Source: Planctomycetaceae bacterium
GTDB lineage: Bacteria; Planctomycetota; Phycisphaerae; Phycisphaerales; SM1A02
Direction: 5' to 3'
DNA length: 27,884 nt
NCBI GenBank assembly: GCA_002737585.1
Contig: NSIA01000016.1
Span: 1 to 27,884 of the forward strand
Each line of letters begins with the position of its first letter. The stretch's first letter is position 1. Positions 16,186-23,229 of the stretch are shown here, piece after piece. The notes beneath the pieces were generated by a model. It did not search any database. It was given only the letters and a program-made list of their open reading frames with translations, and was not told the origin of the DNA. The translations under genes were made by a program, and so were the position numbers.

Positions 16186-17031
16186 ATGGCGCGGAGCAAA
16201 CTATTTCTGCGCGCAAAGATCCGGCACATTGTCCTGACGCGGACGGCGGACCGTCTGACATTAGGGATATTGGGGCGGCGTCATCGTGCACAGCCGATAG
16301 AGGTGCGCACGGTGGAACTGTGCATTCCGCAGTGGCCGCAGGCATATGACGGTGTTCGTATTGCGCACTTGACGGACTTTCATCTTGGTGAATTGATGCC
16401 CGTGGGGCAAGCGCTTGATGCGGTGGAACGCGTGGCGTGCCTGAAGCCTGACATGGTGGCATGCACGGGCGATGTAGTGGATTTAGATTTGCATCACATG
16501 GGAGCAGAGGAAGTGCTGTCTGCCATGGGATCAATGGAGGCACCGCTCGGGCGGTTCTTGGTGCTTGGTAATCACGATCATCTTGATGATGGGCACATGC
16601 TTGCGGCCATGGCTTCCATGCGCGGCCTGCAAGTGTTGCATGGCGCAGTGGTGCCGGTGGGCGATGCAAATGATCCGCTGTTGGTTGGCGGTGTTGATTG
16701 GGCCAGCACGGTGCGCGCGCTTGACCAACGCGTGGCGGAGTTGCCGCAGACGCCGCATCTCTTGTTGGCGCACAATCCGAAGGCGTTTCATGCTGCCGCG
16801 CGTCGCGATATTCCACTGACATTGAGTGGGCATACGCACGGCGGGCAGGTGGCGTGGAAGGGCAAGCCGCGCGCGAATGTTTCGTTTGCGCATCGATTGA
16901 GCGCGGGGCTTTATCAGCGCAACGGATGCTCGCTGTTTGTCAGCGTGGGTGCGGGTGCGTGGTTTCCGTTGCGGGTGCATTGCGCGCCTGAGGTGGTGGT
17001 GATCACGGTGCGGCGTGGCGCGGGGCAGTGA
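16186..17031 (+). CDS. Metallophosphoesterase, YkuE/LpxG-like
   Basis: This 281-residue protein has the full calcineurin-type dimetal site: DFH (64-66), GD (95-96), GNHDH (128-132), His196 in LLLAHNP, and GHTHGGQ (215-221). The order and spacing fit the YkuE-like class, which includes membrane-associated phosphodiesterases and the lipid A enzyme LpxG (UDP-2,3-diacylglucosamine hydrolase). No N-terminal membrane helix or twin-arginine signal is visible, so it may be cytoplasmic or peripheral. The tail GAGAWFPLRVHCAPEVVVITV is typical of this class. It follows an outer-membrane barrel gene, which suits an envelope role, but the substrate cannot be decided from sequence. Confidence 0.87.
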   Translation: MARSKLFLRAKIRHIVLTRTADRLTLGILGRRHRAQPIEVRTVELCIPQWPQAYDGVRIAHLTDFHLGELMPVGQALDAVERVACLKPDMVACTGDVVDLDLHHMGAEEVLSAMGSMEAPLGRFLVLGNHDHLDDGHMLAAMASMRGLQVLHGAVVPVGDANDPLLVGGVDWASTVRALDQRVAELPQTPHLLLAHNPKAFHAAARRDIPLTLSGHTHGGQVAWKGKPRANVSFAHRLSAGLYQRNGCSLFVSVGAGAWFPLRVHCAPEVVVITVRRGAGQ

Positions 17032-17032
17032 A

Positions 17033-17077
17033 TTCCGGGGATGCGGCGCAAATGCGCCGACTCTGCTGCTTCCGGAA
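17033..17077 (+). terminator. Nested hairpin after the metallophosphoesterase
   Basis: CGGCGCA (17044-17050) is the exact complement of TGCGCCG (17053-17059), and TTCCGG (17033-17038) pairs with CCGGAA (17072-17077) outside it. It starts right after the stop codon. There is no T run, so it could be a transcript-stabilising 3' hairpin rather than a terminator. Confidence 0.4.
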
Positions 17078-17203
17078 ATAGGGGTGTTAGAGCGCTCGCA
17101 TTGATGATTCGGGCGGTCTCTGTCGTGGGCGGTGTCCGGAGGGGCGAGTCCTTGCGTTGAGAACGTTGTCCCGATTCCGGAATTTGTGGCAAACTGATGT
17201 CAC

Positions 17204-17209
17204 AAGGAG
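17204..17209 (+). promoter_or_regulatory. Strong ribosome binding site of the small membrane protein
   Basis: AAGGAG sits 9 bases before the ATG at 17219. Among the clearest in the window, it supports real translation of this unusual small gene. Confidence 0.8.
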
Positions 17210-17218
17210 TCACTACTC

Positions 17219-17671
17219 ATGACCGACACTGCCGCTTCGACCACTGCCGCTTGCTCCACATCCGCCTCTTGCTGCTGCCCGTGCGAAGGTCGTATCAAGA
17301 AGTTGGAGAAGACCGTTTCCCGAATTCGCCTCTGGCTGTTTATCTCGCTGGGTTTGCTGATCTTCTTGATCGGCGTTGCGATTGGCAAGGGGAACGGTGA
17401 CGACCGCGATGGCCGCGAAGGTCGTCGTGAAGAGATCCGCCGCGTAGAGATCATGGGCGGACCAATGATGGGTGGAAATATGCAGGGCGGAAACATGCAG
17501 GGCGGAAACATGCAGGGTGGCCCTGGCCCGCAACATGGTCCGATGATGGGTGGCCCCGGCCCGCGTGATGATGGCATGCGCGGCGGTCCTGATCGTCGCC
17601 CCAACATGGGTGGCGAGGGACGCGGCAAGGATGGTCCCAAGCAGAAGAAGAGCGGCAAAGACAAGGACTGA
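17219..17671 (+). CDS. Small single-span membrane protein, Cys cluster and Gly/Met-rich tail
   Basis: The protein has 150 residues and I do not recognise the family. Residues 12-22 hold five Cys (including CCCPC at 18-22). A basic stretch (25-38) follows and then one strong membrane helix (about 37-56). The rest is a charged linker (60-77) and a Gly/Met/Pro/Asn-rich tail with GGPMMGG, three GGNMQ repeats (85-99) and a Lys-rich end. The basic side before the helix suggests the Cys cluster is cytoplasmic and the Met/His-rich tail outside, by the positive-inside rule. A metal-binding role, for example copper by Met and Cys, is a guess. The AAGGAG site supports expression. It stands alone and is convergent with the dehydrogenase gene. 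Confidence 0.75.
   Translation: MTDTAASTTAACSTSASCCCPCEGRIKKLEKTVSRIRLWLFISLGLLIFLIGVAIGKGNGDDRDGREGRREEIRRVEIMGGPMMGGNMQGGNMQGGNMQGGPGPQHGPMMGGPGPRDDGMRGGPDRRPNMGGEGRGKDGPKQKKSGKDKD
17471..17515 (+). repeat. 15-bp tandem repeat, three units
   Basis: The units start at 17471, 17486 and 17501. The last two are identical and the first differs at two bases. They encode GGNMQ repeats in the tail of the small membrane protein. The 15-bp period keeps the frame if copy number changes. Confidence 0.9.
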
Positions 17672-17692
17672 CGTTCGCGCGTGGGGCGAACG
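17672..17692. terminator. Hairpin between convergent genes
   Basis: CGTTCGC (17672-17678) pairs exactly with GCGAACG (17686-17692) around a 7-nt loop, immediately after the stop of the small membrane protein and 12 bp before the stop of the opposite gene. There is no T run on either side. It may serve as a bidirectional transcript end. Confidence 0.45.
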
Positions 17693-17704
17693 CCGCACTG
17701 CACA

Positions 17705-18781
17705 TTACGCGTAGTGCTTGCCGAAGCGATTCGCGATGAAGTCGCTGAACGCTACGTCTTCATTGCGCACAAATCCGTGTGATGGAAGTTTGCCTTCGCG
17801 CAGAAGATCAAGCACGGCGGTGATGCCGCATGCGGTGGTGATCTGGATGGCCGTCCAATGATGGCCGCCGATCTCTTTGTGCCGAACGATCTTGGCGTAC
17901 GTCCGTTCTGTGTGCCGACCGCCAATGTCACCAGTAGCGCTCACAAAGATCGCCACGATGTCCTGCGCGGTGGTGGGCAGGGCGCGTTCGAATGCGGCCT
18001 TCAATTCTTCGCGATGCTCGCGGAATCCCAGGTCCCACAAGAGGAGCTTGAGAATGGCGTTGTGACCGGGGTAGCGCATGGTCTTGTAGGACAGGTGTTT
18101 CACCTTGCCCTCCAGGGTGGACGCAAAGGTTCCAAGTCCGCCGGAGGTGTTGAAGGCTTCAAACTCAATGCCGTCAATCATCATGTGTTCGAGGCCTTCG
18201 AGCGCAGGAACGACGGTGACTTGGCCATCAACCACAGCCTCACATGGTTGGATGTACTCATTGATGAGGCCATCGGTGGACCAGGTGAGGTTGTACTTCA
18301 GTGCGTTGGACGGGAACTCTGGAAGTGCGCCGACGCGCATCTTCACTTCGTGCATGGCGCCCATGCCTTGAATGACATGATTGGCGGCAATAGTGATGAA
18401 GCCGGGCGCAAGGCCACATTGTGGAATGAACGCAGTCTTGGCACCCTTGGCGAGCTCCATGACTTTCTTCGTCACGGCAACGTCTTCGGTCAGGTCCAGG
18501 TAGTGAACGCCAGCAGCCTTGGCGTGCTCGGCGATCATTGGGTTGCAGAAGAACGGCGCACAACTCACCACGGCCCACTGTCCAGCGAGTGCCTTGTCAA
18601 CGGCGGCGGTGTCATCGAAGCGCCCATGCATGCCTTGAGCGCCTGGGGCCAATGCCAAAGTTTCGGCAATGGAATTCTCATGCGAGTCCATCACTCGGAC
18701 TTGGTAGTCGCCGGAGCACTGCAGGAGACTTGCAACCATGCGACCAATTTTTCCAGCGCCGAGTACGAGAACATTCTTCAT
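17705..18781 (-). CDS. Saccharopine dehydrogenase-family oxidoreductase
   Basis: This 358-residue cytoplasmic enzyme has an N-terminal Rossmann fold for NAD(P): VLVLGAGKIGRMVASLL (4-20, GxGxxG), then VRVMDSHEN and the saccharopine-dehydrogenase segment VSCAPFFCNPMIAEHAKAAGVHYLDLTED. QCGLAPGFITIAANHVI is typical of the lysine-6-dehydrogenase/saccharopine-reductase group. The length is close to lysine 6-dehydrogenase and shorter than yeast Lys9. The reaction is probably oxidation or reduction at an amino-acid amine, but the substrate (saccharopine, lysine, carboxynorspermidine-type) cannot be fixed here. It lies 74 bp downstream of the M3 peptidase on the same strand, possibly one transcript. 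Confidence 0.85.
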   Translation of the reverse strand: MKNVLVLGAGKIGRMVASLLQCSGDYQVRVMDSHENSIAETLALAPGAQGMHGRFDDTAAVDKALAGQWAVVSCAPFFCNPMIAEHAKAAGVHYLDLTEDVAVTKKVMELAKGAKTAFIPQCGLAPGFITIAANHVIQGMGAMHEVKMRVGALPEFPSNALKYNLTWSTDGLINEYIQPCEAVVDGQVTVVPALEGLEHMMIDGIEFEAFNTSGGLGTFASTLEGKVKHLSYKTMRYPGHNAILKLLLWDLGFREHREELKAAFERALPTTAQDIVAIFVSATGDIGGRHTERTYAKIVRHKEIGGHHWTAIQITTACGITAVLDLLREGKLPSHGFVRNEDVAFSDFIANRFGKHYA

Positions 18782-18855
18782 AGGGGGACCGTGTATCTAT
18801 CGAGTGACAAGTGAGAGTGTGAACGAACAGTGAAGGGTCATGATCACGCCAGCGA

Positions 18856-20580
18856 TTATGCCGGCGAAGCAGCGATGGTTTCGCCCACTTCGTGCATCAA
18901 TTCACCCATGGTTTCCGGTCCAAAGGCAAACTTCAGACCGGCTGCCTTGAACAAGGCAGGGAGCGGTTGACTGGAGCCGAGTGCCAAGCCCTTCTTGTAG
19001 TTGCCGAGCGCATCGCTTGGGTTCCGCTTTGCCTGCATCCACATCTGCAGCGCGCCGAGTTGCGCGATGCCGTATTCGATGTAGTAGAAGGGCAGGCCGA
19101 AGATATGCAGTTGGCGGTGCCACATGGTCTGCAGCGAGTTCTCATGACCCGTCCAGTCGATGGCGGATCCAAAGCGGTCATTCAGGTGCAGCCAGTACTG
19201 CTCGCGATCTTTGCGCGTGTGCGTGGGGTTCAGATAGACCCAGTGCTGGAACGCATCGATGGTTGCGATCCACGGGAGCATGGTGCTGAGCGACTCAAGG
19301 TGATCGCGTCGGGCGCGCATTGCGTCGTCTGATGAGTAGAACTCTTCCAGGTAGGGGAAGGTGAGTAGTTCCATGCTCATGCTGGCAACTTCTGCAAACT
19401 CCATCGGGCTACTTCGGTAGGCAACCAAGGGGTCGTGCGCAGCCAGCAGGCTGTGAAATGCGTGGCCGGCTTCGTGCACCATGGTGACGACGTCGCGGTG
19501 CAGTCCGGCGGCGTTCATGAAGATGAATGGTGATCGGGTGCGCTGCCGCTGGTATTGGTAACCGCCCGGCGCTTTGCCCTTGCGGCTTTCCAGATCCAGG
19601 CAATCTCCGCGGCGCATGCTGTCAAACATGGTCCCGAGTTCAGGGTCCATGCGGTGGAATATGGCGCTGGAACGATCGACAAGTTCCTCTGCACCTTCAA
19701 AGGGCTTGAGCGGCGCACGGCCGTGCAGATCAACTTTGATGTCCCACGGCTTCAGGGCGGGAATTCCTAGGACTTTTGCGCGTTCAGTGTTGAGCTTGCG
19801 CAGCAGTGGAACGCACACTTTTTCTGCGCCTTCGTGGAAGGTGGTGCAGTCGGCGGGCGTGTAATCAAAGCGTTGCAGGCGAGCGTGTTGGAAGTCTCGA
19901 AAGTTGGAGTATCCGCCGTTCAGCGCCATCTGATGGCGGTGTGCCAGCATGTTGTCAAAGATGTCATTGATGCGATCGACGTCGTTGAGGCGGCGGGCGG
20001 AGACGGCCTCCCAGCTTGCCTGTCGGCGTGGGCGGTCGGTCTCTTCCAGGTAGCGCGCCATTTGCGGCAGCGTGCGTTCTGCGCCGTCAAAGGTGACGGT
20101 CATGGCGCCGTTGATCTCGCTGTACTGCTGGTCAAGTTTGGTGACTTCAGTCTCAATGGGAATGTTCACTTCGCAGAACATCTCAACAGAGCGACGCAGG
20201 CTACGGAGGAGCACGCTGTAGCGTTGCTGGTCGAGTTGTTGAGCGAAGGGGCATTCAGCGATCTTGCGATCAAGGGCGAAGCCGATCTTCTTGAGTTCCG
20301 GTTCAACGTTCTCAACAAAATCCAAATAGCGCTTGCGCGCGAGTTCGTCGTCGGTGTGACGCGTCATCTGGATGTAGAGATTGGCGGCGGATTCTTCGGC
20401 AGCGGCATCGAGTTCGCTGCGGTCAAGGAGCAGACGCTCAAGCGCGGCGCAATCATGAATGGTGCGGCCCACCAGCTGCGAGTACAAAGGTTCAAGCGCA
20501 GACCACTTGCTGCCATCAATGACGGCGGGAACAAACGTGGATGCGGGGGGGTGGCCGGTGTTGGCGGTGCTGGTGTTCAT
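18856..20580 (-). CDS. M3-family oligoendopeptidase (PepF-like)
   Basis: This 574-residue zinc peptidase is likely cytoplasmic and degrades short peptides. The active site is VTMVHEAGHAFHSLL (365-379), with the HEAGH zinc motif at 369-373. The third ligand region SPMEFAEVASMSMELL follows at 391-406, as expected for family M3B. The N-terminal half is helical. The start at 20580 is chosen because upstream codons give a non-homologous Arg-rich stretch. GGAA lies about 8 bases before it. The ispE gene ends 98 bp upstream on the same strand. Family assignment is firm, and the exact name (PepF versus another M3B member) is not. Confidence 0.9.
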   Translation of the reverse strand: MNTSTANTGHPPASTFVPAVIDGSKWSALEPLYSQLVGRTIHDCAALERLLLDRSELDAAAEESAANLYIQMTRHTDDELARKRYLDFVENVEPELKKIGFALDRKIAECPFAQQLDQQRYSVLLRSLRRSVEMFCEVNIPIETEVTKLDQQYSEINGAMTVTFDGAERTLPQMARYLEETDRPRRQASWEAVSARRLNDVDRINDIFDNMLAHRHQMALNGGYSNFRDFQHARLQRFDYTPADCTTFHEGAEKVCVPLLRKLNTERAKVLGIPALKPWDIKVDLHGRAPLKPFEGAEELVDRSSAIFHRMDPELGTMFDSMRRGDCLDLESRKGKAPGGYQYQRQRTRSPFIFMNAAGLHRDVVTMVHEAGHAFHSLLAAHDPLVAYRSSPMEFAEVASMSMELLTFPYLEEFYSSDDAMRARRDHLESLSTMLPWIATIDAFQHWVYLNPTHTRKDREQYWLHLNDRFGSAIDWTGHENSLQTMWHRQLHIFGLPFYYIEYGIAQLGALQMWMQAKRNPSDALGNYKKGLALGSSQPLPALFKAAGLKFAFGPETMGELMHEVGETIAASPA

Positions 20581-20678
20581 GTTTGAAATTCCGGATGTGA
20601 ATAAGGAGTCATGGTAGCCCTCCCCGGCGCCATGGAACTTATTGGTCGTGACGTATGTGGCGCGGCGAGCGGCGGACT

Positions 20679-21572
20679 TCAGTGTCCGCGGACCGTGACC
20701 GCAATGGCGGGAAGCCCCGCTCGTGACTGCACGAGTTCGGCGATCAGGTCGGCTTCCAATCGCCCAGCGCACAGAACAAACAGCGTGCTGCCGCTACCGC
20801 TGACATGGACGGTGCGGGCGGCGGCCTCTTGCACTTCTGCGATCTCGTCTTCGAGGGCGGGTGCAGCGGCAATGGCGGCTGCGGCCAGGTCATTGAAGGG
20901 CGCGTCATGCGTCAGTGAATCCATGGCAGCCAGCGCACGAACGCGGTGTGTTTGCAGCGCGGCGTCGGGGCGGAGCGTGTCAAACTTTCCGTACACGGGG
21001 CCGGTGGGGCAGGCAATTGCTGGGAACACCAGCACGGCGTGGATGTCAGGAAGTTGTTCGTGGTGTTCAAGTCGTTCGCCGAGGCCTTCCACGATGGCGC
21101 TGCCCCCGCGCACCAAGAACGGCACATCACTACCAAGCCCGCGAGCGATCTCAGCGAGTGTTGCGGCGTCGAGGCCGAGTTCGAAGAGTTCATTCACACC
21201 GCGCAGCATGGCTGCAGCATTGCTTGAGCCGCCACCGAGACCGCCACCGACGGGAATTCGCTTTTCAAGTTTCATGCGCAGCGGGAGCTTGCGGCCGACG
21301 TGGCGTTCAAGTTCCAAATGCGCGCGCACGGCGAGGTCGGTCTGGATGGGCCAATCAATGAGCGACGTTCGGGGCGCATCAGGGGCCCAGATGATTGCGT
21401 AGAGCGAGTCACGGCCTGCATCCAGACGACGAAGGTGCAGATCATCTGCAAAGTCGGTGGTGACCATCCAACTGGCAATGGGGTGCATGCGATCTGCACC
21501 GGGTGCACCGACAGAGAGCGCCAAGTTGAGCTTGGCAGGGGCACGCACCAGGATTTCGCGGGGCTCAGACAT
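20679..21572 (-). CDS. ispE: 4-diphosphocytidyl-2-C-methyl-D-erythritol kinase
   Basis: It phosphorylates CDP-methylerythritol in the non-mevalonate isoprenoid pathway. The 297-residue GHMP kinase begins with the conserved RAPAKLNLAL (10-19, catalytic-site Lys14), has the ATP loop IPVGGGLGGGSSNAAAM (106-122), and GLGSDVPFLVRGGSAIVEGLGE with the catalytic Asp, then VSGSGSTLFVL near the end. The usual GY(H) segment after KLNL is replaced by ADRMHPIASWM, with the His retained. It probably leads a minus-strand run with the M3 peptidase, to which it has no clear link. Upstream is a non-coding stretch of 394 bp holding a candidate structured RNA. Confidence 0.94.
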   Translation of the reverse strand: MSEPREILVRAPAKLNLALSVGAPGADRMHPIASWMVTTDFADDLHLRRLDAGRDSLYAIIWAPDAPRTSLIDWPIQTDLAVRAHLELERHVGRKLPLRMKLEKRIPVGGGLGGGSSNAAAMLRGVNELFELGLDAATLAEIARGLGSDVPFLVRGGSAIVEGLGERLEHHEQLPDIHAVLVFPAIACPTGPVYGKFDTLRPDAALQTHRVRALAAMDSLTHDAPFNDLAAAAIAAAPALEDEIAEVQEAAARTVHVSGSGSTLFVLCAGRLEADLIAELVQSRAGLPAIAVTVRGH

Positions 21573-21654
21573 GGGACGAAAGCGTAGCGGGGAAATAGGT
21601 GCCGTTCACCACTGTCCCCATTTTCGCCTGTGAAGTGAGTTGAGTCGTACACCG

Positions 21655-21826
21655 CCCCCTCCGTTGCGCGCGGGACCCTCGGACGCGGACGGCTGCGCTC
21701 CACAAGGTTCCGCTTAGCCTCGGGCGAATCTGTTCGTCCGGTTGGCACCCACGGGGCGTACGTCCAACTGCCGGGCTTCTCAGTTTCACACGCCGCTTAC
21801 CGAGGATCCCGTGCTCACTGCGGGGG
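21655..21826 (-). ncRNA. Candidate structured RNA, 6S-like architecture
   Basis: Read on the minus strand, CCCCC (21826-21822) pairs with GGGGG (21659-21655), and CGGGATCCTCGG (21811-21800) pairs with CCGAGGGTCCCG (21682-21671). Between the two helices are unequal internal strands. The only non-Watson-Crick pair in the 12-bp helix is U-G on the minus strand, but it would be A-C on the plus strand, so the minus strand is favoured. Inside is a wide open stretch on both sides and an arm with GTTGG/CCAAC at its core. A total near 172 nt with closing stem, large bubble and terminal arm is the plan of 6S RNA. I saw no signature of RNase P, tmRNA or SRP RNA. Identity as 6S is an inference. Confidence 0.45.
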
Positions 21827-21875
21827 CTCGCACACGGAATGCACTTGCAAGCCAAGGATTGTGGAACAGCCCCAT

Positions 21876-21956
21876 CTGGCCGCAGGCGCCGGAGAGGACA
21901 GGGCCGCGCTCAGCGGCCGTCCTCGTAAGGCGAATGCGGGCCAGTACGAAAGCGTG
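21876..21956 (+). repeat. 81-bp interspersed hairpin element, copy 1
   Basis: It is identical to 27759-27839 except at three positions. Its core is a hairpin: GAGGAC (21894-21899) with GTCCTC (21919-21924), and GGCCGC (21902-21907) with GCGGCC (21913-21918), loop GCTCA, with a two-base bulge on the 5' side. A conserved unpaired 3' part follows, ending in AGTACGAAAGCGTG. It lies between nuoH and the candidate RNA and has no T run. Strand is arbitrary. Confidence 0.9.
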
Positions 21957-21966
21957 ATGCCACTAC

Positions 21967-23202
21967 TCAAGCCGGACTAAAGCGGCTCCCAAGCATCCCG
22001 ATCTTCGCGTTCGGACTCGCACTCTTTGGCAAGCGCGGGCCAACGAACCACACGATGATGAGGCACAGCAAGCTGCCCGCCCACATCCACTGCGTGATAC
22101 CGAAGTACACGAACACCGCAGTGCAGGTGAGGATCAGCAGCGCGGTCGGGATCATGCCCTCCCACGCGAGTCGCATGAGTTGATCGAAGCGGAAGCGCGG
22201 AAGCGTCCAGCGCAGCGCGATGCCCAGAGATACAACTAGGAATGTCTTGCCCGCCATCACGCCAATCTGCGCGACGATCAGTGGCAGACCACCAACCAGC
22301 GGTAGATCCCAGTGCAGGAATGCGCCGAATGGATTGACGCTCCAACCACCCAAGAAGAGCACCACAAACAGTGCCGATCCCGCGATCATATTGAAGTATT
22401 CAGCCAAGAAGAACAGCGCAAAGCGCATGCTTGAATATTCGACGTGGTATCCGCCGACAAGCTCACTTTCGCATTCTGCAAGGTCGAAGGGAAGACGGTT
22501 CGTTTCCGCCAACATGCAGGCGTAGAAGAGGATGGCGGTGAGTGGCTGCTGGAAGATGTTCCAAACATTGGCCTGCTGTCCAGCGATGATGCCGCCCGGG
22601 GTGAAACTGCCGCACATCAGGATGACGGCGAGCATGCAGACGCCCATCGGAATCTCGTAACTGATGATTTGTGCCGATGCACGCAGACCACCAAGGAATG
22701 CGAACTTGTTGTTCGATGCCCAACTGCCGATCGCTACGCCGTAGACGGACAGACTGGCGATGGCAAGCATGTAGACGACGCCGATATTGACATCCGCGCC
22801 GACGATCTTCACTTGGCCGGTGAGACCAAGGAATGGAATGGTGGAGAGATCAAGGATGCCGCCCCACGGGATGACCACGAAACCGATCAGTGACGGAATC
22901 GCCAACAGCGCGGGCGCGATGGTGAACAGGCCCTTGTCGACGTGATTGGGCGTGTAGTCCTCCTTCATGAAGAACTTCAAGCCGTCAGCGATGGGCTGCA
23001 AGAGACCGAACGGACCCACGCGATTTGGTCCAACGCGATCCTGCATCCATGCGGAGAGGCGGCGTTCGAGCCAGATGGTGTAGGCGCACGCGCCGAGGAT
23101 GACGTGGAGCGCAAGGGCAACCACGGTGACGCTTGCGATCAACTGGGCGAGTGAGGCGCCGGTTGGAAGCCACGCGGGTAGGAAATCGGTCAAGGTCTGC
23201 AT
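21967..23202 (-). CDS. nuoH: NADH-quinone oxidoreductase subunit H
   Basis: This membrane-arm subunit of complex I sits at the quinone-site junction. It has 411 residues, longer than the roughly 325-345 of many bacteria, with an extended N-terminus (1-20) and loops. Conserved segments are YTIWLERRLSAWMQDRVGPNRVGP (42-65), LLQPIADGLKFFMKED and the quinone-chamber loop DLAECESELVGGYHVEYSSMRFALFFLAEY. About eight hydrophobic helices are visible. Other nuo genes are absent from the window. It lies 27 bp after carB on the same strand and is followed by non-coding DNA, so this subunit seems to be detached from the usual operon and expressed with carB. Confidence 0.94.
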   Translation of the reverse strand: MQTLTDFLPAWLPTGASLAQLIASVTVVALALHVILGACAYTIWLERRLSAWMQDRVGPNRVGPFGLLQPIADGLKFFMKEDYTPNHVDKGLFTIAPALLAIPSLIGFVVIPWGGILDLSTIPFLGLTGQVKIVGADVNIGVVYMLAIASLSVYGVAIGSWASNNKFAFLGGLRASAQIISYEIPMGVCMLAVILMCGSFTPGGIIAGQQANVWNIFQQPLTAILFYACMLAETNRLPFDLAECESELVGGYHVEYSSMRFALFFLAEYFNMIAGSALFVVLFLGGWSVNPFGAFLHWDLPLVGGLPLIVAQIGVMAGKTFLVVSLGIALRWTLPRFRFDQLMRLAWEGMIPTALLILTCTAVFVYFGITQWMWAGSLLCLIIVWFVGPRLPKSASPNAKIGMLGSRFSPA

Positions 23203-23229
23203 GAGTGGCGGAAGTATATGGAGGTGCGG

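Larger units (their letters stand above)
21573..21966. other. 394-bp non-coding region between ispE and nuoH
   Basis: No frame here looks like a protein. It holds a candidate minus-strand structured RNA (about 21655-21826) and one copy of an 81-bp hairpin repeat (21876-21956) ending 10 bp from the nuoH stop. Next to the ispE start, the 10-mer ACGAAAGCGT (21576-21585) also occurs in the repeat. The ispE promoter must be here, or reached from upstream. Confidence 0.7.

Noticed and set aside
17858..18814. Long plus-strand open frame (318 codons) opposite the saccharopine-dehydrogenase-like gene
   Set aside because: It is the antisense of a well-supported enzyme in GC-rich DNA, its protein has no family resemblance, and no ribosome site is present.
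19834..20586. Plus-strand open frame of 250 codons opposite the M3 peptidase
   Set aside because: It is an antisense shadow. The minus strand carries the HEAGH zinc peptidase.
20581..20772. N-terminal extension of the M3 peptidase
   Set aside because: It overlaps ispE and encodes an Arg-rich stretch unlike any M3 peptidase.
21565..21855. Minus-strand open frame of 96 codons across the candidate RNA
   Set aside because: Its protein is Arg/Pro-rich without a family, it runs into the ispE start, and the inverted repeats explain the region better.
21573..21966. RNase P RNA, tmRNA or SRP RNA in the ispE-nuoH gap
   Set aside because: I looked on both strands and found none of the conserved boxes (GAGGAAAGTCC, tRNA-like ends, or the SRP GGAA/AGCAGCC loop context).
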